Shown here one piece after another: positions 5,256 to 8,831 of a DNA stretch of 8,831 bases. How positions within the stretch are numbered: position 1 is the stretch's first letter; every line of letters begins with the position of its first letter. The notes beneath the pieces were generated by a model, which saw nothing but the letters and a program-made list of their open reading frames with translations, was not told the origin of the DNA and made no database searches. Location: NCBI GenBank assembly GCA_016302655.1, contig JAEDNF010000051.1, positions 1-8,831 on the forward strand. The letters are read 5' to 3'. The translations under genes were made by a program, and so were the position numbers. The stretch comes from Oscillospiraceae bacterium (GTDB lineage Bacteria > Bacillota > Clostridia > Oscillospirales > Ruminococcaceae).

Positions 5256-5735
5256 ATGAAAAAACATAATAAAACAGTCGATCTTATTCTGTATATCCTC
5301 TCAGCAGAAGTTATCGGAATGTCATCGGGACTGCTCGCAGGCAGCTTTGAAGATTTTTTTGAAAAATATCGTGAGCCGCCCTTGCTCCCGCCTTCGTGGC
5401 TGTTTCCGGTGGTGTGGATAATTCTATATGCACTTATGGGAATATCAGCACATATCGTGCATTACAGCCATGTAAATTTGGATAAAAGGCGTAAACTCCT
5501 TGCGGTTTACTGGGTGCAGTTGATAATTAATTTTCTGTGGAGTATTATATATGTCCGCTTTGAACTGCTATTACTTGCGGCGGCGGATATAATACTGCTG
5601 CTTATCCTCATTGCAATAATGATTTATTGCTTCGGGAAAGCAAGCCGTACTGCCGCTTATCTGAATATCCCTTATTTATTCTGGGTTGCCTTTGCAACTT
5701 ATCTGAATATTGCAACTATTATTGTAAACCTTTAG
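5256..5735 (+). CDS. tspO: TspO/MBR family membrane protein (translocator protein homologue)
   Basis: Five-helix membrane protein of the TspO/mitochondrial benzodiazepine receptor family, whose bacterial members bind porphyrins and are linked to tetrapyrrole handling and stress. Seen: 159 residues, the usual size; first helix about 9-29; the family signature PPLLPPSW...FPVVW at residues 41-54; ILYALMGISA in the second helix; QLIINFLWSIIY at 88-99; and the C-terminal PYLFWVAFATYLN at 139-151. Hydrophobicity supports five helices. Start ATG 5256 follows a rather weak Shine-Dalgarno (AAGAAGTGA). It is monocistronic, divergent from the DUF2461 gene, and ends in a strong terminator. No heme or porphyrin gene is nearby, so the ligand is not indicated by context. 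Confidence 0.95.
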   Translation: MKKHNKTVDLILYILSAEVIGMSSGLLAGSFEDFFEKYREPPLLPPSWLFPVVWIILYALMGISAHIVHYSHVNLDKRRKLLAVYWVQLIINFLWSIIYVRFELLLLAAADIILLLILIAIMIYCFGKASRTAAYLNIPYLFWVAFATYLNIATIIVNL

Positions 5736-5747
5736 CGGCTTACAATT

Positions 5748-5790
5748 ATTCCGATGGCTGTCTGTTTTCTTTCAGCCATCGGAATTTTTT
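5748..5790 (+). terminator. Strong intrinsic terminator of tspO
   Basis: ATTCCGATGGCTG (5748-5760) and CAGCCATCGGAAT (5773-5785) form a perfect 13-bp stem with a 12-base loop, followed by a T-run to 5790. It abuts the stop codon (5789-5791) of the convergent FGGY kinase. The minus-strand side is AATTGTAAGC rather than a U-tract, so its effect on the kinase transcript is less certain. Confidence 0.93.
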
Positions 5791-7384
5791 ATAGCAGCTG
5801 AGTAGCCGACCTTTCAACAGGAAGACATCCGATATATTTTTTCATAAATTCATCAAAACCTTCGGCGTCGTCTTTGTCGGGCTCTACGGTTACTGAACGG
5901 GCATTGGAAAATGCGTTGTCTTTCAGCCATTCGCCGAGAGTTTCTCCGCTTTTTTTAGTCATATACATAGCAAGAAGCGCCATGCCCCACGCACCGCCTT
6001 CGCCTGCGGTACTCATAACCGTTATCGGAGCGCCTGCCGCCGCCGCAAGTATAGTCTGTCCTACCTTTTCTGTTTTGAAGAATCCGCCGTGTCCCGTTAA
6101 CCTGTCTATCGGAACCTGTTCTTCCTTTGTCAGAATGTCAAGTCCTGCTTTAAGAGCGCCGAGGGAAGTGTACAGCTGTGTTCTCATAAAATCTGCGAGA
6201 GCAAGCGGTGCGTCGGGACGCCTTGCAAACAGCGGTCTTCCTTCCTCAAAGCCTGTTATATGTTCGCCCGAAAGGTAATTATATGCGATCATACCGTCGC
6301 AGTCCTTTTTACCTTCAAGCGCTTTTTTAAAGAGTATCTCGTACAGCTTTGCGCTGTCGATTTCAAAGCCTGCCGCCTGTGCGAACTCTCTGAACAGTCC
6401 TGCCCACGCATTAAGCTCCGATGTGCAGTTGTTGCAATGAACCATAGCAACGGGTTCTCCGGACGGAGTAGTAACCATATCTATCTGCCTGTGAAGTTTC
6501 TTAAGAGGCTTGTCGAGTACGACCATAGCGAATACCGATGTGCCTGCCGATACATTTCCCGTTCTCGGCGACACGCTGTCGGTAGCTACCATTCCTGTTC
6601 CTGCGTCTCCTTCAGGAGCGCACATAGGTATGCCGTGTCCGAGATTGCCCGATACATCAAGCAGTTTTGCACCCGATTCGCTGAGCGTTCCGGCGTTTTC
6701 GCCTGCAATCAGCACTTCGGGCAGAAGTGACAGTATCGGCTTGTCAAAGCCGTGCTGATAAGCAGCATTGTCAAACTTGTCCGCCATTTCATTATTATAT
6801 GTAAGCGCAGACGAATCAACAGGGAACATACCCGACGCTTCACCTATTCCGAGTACACGCCTGCCTGTCAGCAGGTAGTGGATGTATCCTGCAAGTGTTG
6901 TCAGATGTGACAATCTTGGAAGATGTTCTTCTTTTGCAAGAATACATTGATAAAGATGTGCAATGCTCCATCTCTGAGGTATAGGAAAGCCAAACAGCTC
7001 GGTCAGCTCTTCTGAGGCTTCGGCGGTAATAGTATTTCTCCAGGTTCTGAACGGAACAAGAAGATTGTCGTTTTCGTCAAATGCCATATATCCGTGCATC
7101 ATTGCGCTTATTCCTATAGAGCCGAAGCGTGTCGGAACAATGCCGAACTTTGTTTCGATTTCGTTAGCAAGCGAAGCGTAACAGCTTTGCATACCGCCGA
7201 TTATATCATCTTCGGTATAAGTCCATATTCCGTCAACAAGCCTGTTTTCCCATTCGTGCGCTCCCGAGGCGATAGGCGTGTTATCACTTCCGATAAGTAC
7301 AGCCTTTATTCTTGTAGAGCCAAATTCAATACCGAGTGCGGTATTGCCGCTGATTATATCATTCTTCACTTTAAGTATATCCAT
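5789..7384 (-). CDS. FGGY-family carbohydrate kinase, AraK/YoaC-like
   Basis: A 531-residue cytoplasmic sugar kinase of the FGGY family (actin-like ATPase fold), which phosphorylates a pentose or related polyol/ketose with ATP. Seen: the N-terminal phosphate-binding strand LGIEFGSTRIKAVLI at residues 17-31, GISAMMHGYMAFD at 91-103, PFRTWRN at 111-117, catalytic-base Asp260 in PEGDAGTGM, the ATP-binding segment GNVSAGTSVFA at 276-286, and the C-terminal LTGHGGFF...AGAPITVMSTAGEGGAWG at 429-467. The GIEFGSTRIK start and EGDAGTGM motif are unlike classical XylB, AraB or GlpK (which begin near DxGT) and fit the clostridial group that includes AraK, a ribulokinase replacing AraB in arabinose use; that specificity is inferred from memory of the family. 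Start ATG 7384 has AGAGG seven bases upstream. It stands alone: no isomerase, epimerase or sugar transporter is in the window. Promoter at 7449-7477 with a dyad just downstream of the expected start site. Confidence 0.9.
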   Translation of the reverse strand: MDILKVKNDIISGNTALGIEFGSTRIKAVLIGSDNTPIASGAHEWENRLVDGIWTYTEDDIIGGMQSCYASLANEIETKFGIVPTRFGSIGISAMMHGYMAFDENDNLLVPFRTWRNTITAEASEELTELFGFPIPQRWSIAHLYQCILAKEEHLPRLSHLTTLAGYIHYLLTGRRVLGIGEASGMFPVDSSALTYNNEMADKFDNAAYQHGFDKPILSLLPEVLIAGENAGTLSESGAKLLDVSGNLGHGIPMCAPEGDAGTGMVATDSVSPRTGNVSAGTSVFAMVVLDKPLKKLHRQIDMVTTPSGEPVAMVHCNNCTSELNAWAGLFREFAQAAGFEIDSAKLYEILFKKALEGKKDCDGMIAYNYLSGEHITGFEEGRPLFARRPDAPLALADFMRTQLYTSLGALKAGLDILTKEEQVPIDRLTGHGGFFKTEKVGQTILAAAAGAPITVMSTAGEGGAWGMALLAMYMTKKSGETLGEWLKDNAFSNARSVTVEPDKDDAEGFDEFMKKYIGCLPVERSATQLL

Positions 7385-7419
7385 ATTTTACCTCTTAAAA
7401 ATCGAATATGCGTGTTTAT

Positions 7420-7440
7420 GCACCATCTTGAATGATGTGC
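7420..7440 (-). promoter_or_regulatory. Dyad at the start of the kinase transcript (candidate operator or 5' stem)
   Basis: On the minus strand GCACATC and GATGGTGC flank ATTCAA, pairing seven positions with one bulged G. It begins about where transcription from the promoter at 7449-7477 should start, the usual place for a repressor site. It could equally act as a 5' mRNA stem. No regulator gene is nearby. Confidence 0.3.
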
Positions 7441-7448
7441 CGATATTA

Positions 7449-7477
7449 AGTATACCACAACCGGTTTATTAATTCAA
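7449..7477 (-). promoter_or_regulatory. Promoter of the FGGY kinase gene
   Basis: On the minus strand TTGAAT (7472-7477), 17-base spacer, TATACT (7449-7454), with TGG directly before the -10 (extended -10). It lies about 65 bases upstream of the ATG. Confidence 0.68.
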
Positions 7478-7681
7478 GCGGAGAAATATGCTCCGAAAGG
7501 CCTGTTTTTGTGCAGAGAATAGGTGCTTATCGGGTTGACGATGATGTTTAAACTGTTTTGGAAGAACTCATACAATTTAAACGCAATTTTATGCGGATAA
7601 TTTCTTCTCGGAATGAGAAATGCGAAAAAGAGGAGAAATCGTATATTACTCTGTATGATTTTTTTGTGAAAAGTATGGAAT
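7478..7681. other. Intergenic stretch between divergent kinase and yfmF-like promoters
   Basis: No convincing gene. It contains a short CGGAG-7 nt-CTCCG hairpin (about 7479-7495) and a plus-strand frame open from 7552 to a TGA at 7735-7737. Within that frame an ATG at 7591 would give 48 residues, but it has no clear ribosome binding site, its end overlaps the yfmF-like promoter, and the same frame has a stop at 7549-7551 upstream. It may be fortuitous or the remnant of a decayed gene. Confidence 0.35.
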
Positions 7682-7709
7682 TTGAGTCAAGAATATGGTA
7701 TACTATAAT
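7682..7709 (+). promoter_or_regulatory. Promoter of the M16/YfmF-like gene
   Basis: TTGAGT (7682-7687), 16-base spacer, TATAAT (7704-7709); an overlapping TGGTATACT extended -10 (7696-7704) is an alternative. The start codon lies 33 bases downstream, after GGGAAAGGA. Confidence 0.65.
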
Positions 7710-7741
7710 TCAGTGTTTAAAACCGGGAAAGGAATGAACAT

Positions 7742-8831
7742 ATGAACGATATACTGAACCGCAGGAAAATAGCGGAAGGTGTGCACTTCAGCAGCATCAC
7801 CGACAACCGCTATAAGAAGAATCTGATTTCGGTAATATTTTATACTGAGATGAACGAGAACACGGTAACCGATAATGTTATCGTACCCGAACTGCTGTCG
7901 AAATGCAATGCCAAAATTCCGACATATAAAGAATTCAACAACAAGATGTCAAGGCTCTATGCTTCTGTTGTAAACGGTTCTTCTTCAAGGCAGTACGACC
8001 TTCAGGCTCTGCGCCTTGCCGCCTTTTATCTTGATGACGCTTATGCGCTGTCCGGCGAAAAGATGACCGAGATAATGACTGATACGCTGATAGACTGTCT
8101 TACTGATCCTGTTACCGAGAACGGCGCATTTTCAGCCAAGTTCACCGAGCTTGAAAAGAAGACGGTTATTGATAATATAGCCGCCGCTATTAACGATAAG
8201 CGTTCCTACGCAACGGACAGAGCAATGCAGACTATCTGCAGCGGCGAGCCTGCAAGCGTCAGCGCTTACGGAACAGAAGAAAAGGCTCGTGAGATTACTC
8301 CCGAGAGCGCATATAAAGCATACCGCAGAATGATAGAAAGTATGCCGTGTGAAATAATCTGCGTCGGAAGCAGCGACTTTTCGGGTGTTGCCGAAAAATT
8401 CACCGAAGCATTCGCTAAGGTTGGCAGACACGATATTGAAGCGACAACTATTAGCTTAAGTGCAATAAAGGATACCCCCAAGGAAGTAGTAGAAAGGCTC
8501 AGCGTTAATCAGAGCAAGCTGGTGCTCGGATTCAAGTCGCACTGTGAAGATCTTCCGGCACTCGTTCTTTTGCAGAAAATCTACGGCGGCACTACTTCAG
8601 CCAAGCTGTTTAAAGTAGTCAGAGAAAAGATGTCGCTTTGCTATTACTGCTCGGCAGGGCTCAACGACCTCAAGGGCGTTATGCTTGTCAACAGCGGTGT
8701 TGAAAACGAGAATATCGAAAAGACCAAAACTGCCGTGATTGACCAGCTTGAAGAAATGAAGAACGGCAATTTTACCGATGAAGATATAAGTTTTGCGGAA
8801 ATGAATATCAAGAACGCATATATGGGTGTTG
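7742..8831 (+). CDS. yfmF: M16 peptidase homologue, YfmF type (no zinc motif), 3' end outside window
   Basis: Pitrilysin-family (M16) protein; 363 codons are present and the frame is open at the right edge. B. subtilis YfmF is about 426 residues, so perhaps 60 are missing. Seen: the C-domain signature YGGTTSAKLFKVVREKMSLC from residue 281, continuing YYCSAGLNDLKGVM, typical of M16 proteins (GG-x-x-S-x-L-F-x-x-x-R-E-K). The place where active members carry HxxEH, around residues 46-58, reads VIVPELLSKCNAK, so the zinc site is absent and this should be the non-catalytic partner. In Firmicutes YfmF is normally paired with the HxxEH-bearing YfmH, and both are named for association with the EF-P 5-aminopentanol modification; the partner would be expected downstream, outside the window. 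Start ATG 7742 has AAAGGA eight bases upstream. No signal peptide. YfmF rather than another M16 subtype is inferred from the missing motif and overall pattern. Confidence 0.85.
   Translation, partial: MNDILNRRKIAEGVHFSSITDNRYKKNLISVIFYTEMNENTVTDNVIVPELLSKCNAKIPTYKEFNNKMSRLYASVVNGSSSRQYDLQALRLAAFYLDDAYALSGEKMTEIMTDTLIDCLTDPVTENGAFSAKFTELEKKTVIDNIAAAINDKRSYATDRAMQTICSGEPASVSAYGTEEKAREITPESAYKAYRRMIESMPCEIICVGSSDFSGVAEKFTEAFAKVGRHDIEATTISLSAIKDTPKEVVERLSVNQSKLVLGFKSHCEDLPALVLLQKIYGGTTSAKLFKVVREKMSLCYYCSAGLNDLKGVMLVNSGVENENIEKTKTAVIDQLEEMKNGNFTDEDISFAEMNIKNAYMGV

Noticed and set aside
6260..6730. Plus-strand frame of 156 residues, with other overlapping frames within the kinase
   Set aside because: Shadows of the FGGY kinase, which has intact catalytic motifs across its full length.
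8132..8481. Two overlapping minus-strand frames near the right end
   Set aside because: Antisense to the M16/YfmF-like gene, whose plus-strand frame is open and motif-bearing throughout.
1..8831. Search for CRISPR arrays, tRNA/rRNA genes, transposases, integrases, phage or toxin-antitoxin genes
   Set aside because: None recognised on either strand; genes are ordinary single transcription units.

Overview
The window looks like chromosomal DNA from a low- to mid-GC Firmicute of the class Clostridia, probably a gut Oscillospiraceae/Ruminococcaceae-type anaerobe. The reasons are the AAAGGA-type ribosome binding sites, the consensus sigma-A promoters, the factor-independent terminators and the gene families present (riboflavin ECF substrate protein under an FMN riboswitch, two-domain DtxR/MntR regulator, AraK-like FGGY kinase, YfmF-type peptidase homologue). 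The genus is inferred from style, not from a marker gene.

Layout. 1-638 (minus): 5' part of a site-2 protease (M50) membrane metalloprotease, running off the left edge. 794-1759 (plus): a complete riboflavin-uptake unit with a perfect TTGACA-N17-TATAAT promoter, FMN riboswitch, switch terminator and the ribU-like S component. The 3' end of ribU runs into a GC-richer, hairpin-rich segment (about 1703-1850) that looks like an inserted repeat supplying the last ~18 codons; a terminator follows. 1925-3106 (minus): cytoplasmic class-C beta-lactamase-like serine hydrolase. 3217-3888 (minus): lipoprotein with a Ser/Thr/Asp linker and a PsbP/DcrB-like domain. 4085-4450 (plus): DtxR/MntR-family metalloregulator with a mixed Mn/Fe-type ligand set. 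4495-5157 (minus): DUF2461 protein. 5256-5735 (plus): TspO/MBR membrane protein. 5789-7384 (minus): FGGY carbohydrate kinase. 7742 to the right edge (plus): M16 peptidase homologue of the YfmF type without the zinc motif.

Most genes are single transcription units, alternating in strand, with their own promoters and terminators. Apart from the riboswitch/ribU unit I see no multigene pathway, and the window reads mainly as ordinary core chromosome. I found no integrase, transposase, tRNA, rRNA, CRISPR array, phage gene or recognisable defence or biosynthetic system. The points most worth checking are the repeat-like segment at the ribU 3' end, the hybrid metal site of the DtxR/MntR regulator, two dyads in promoter regions (3966-3989 and 7420-7440), and an identical decamer over the -35 boxes of two separate minus-strand promoters.
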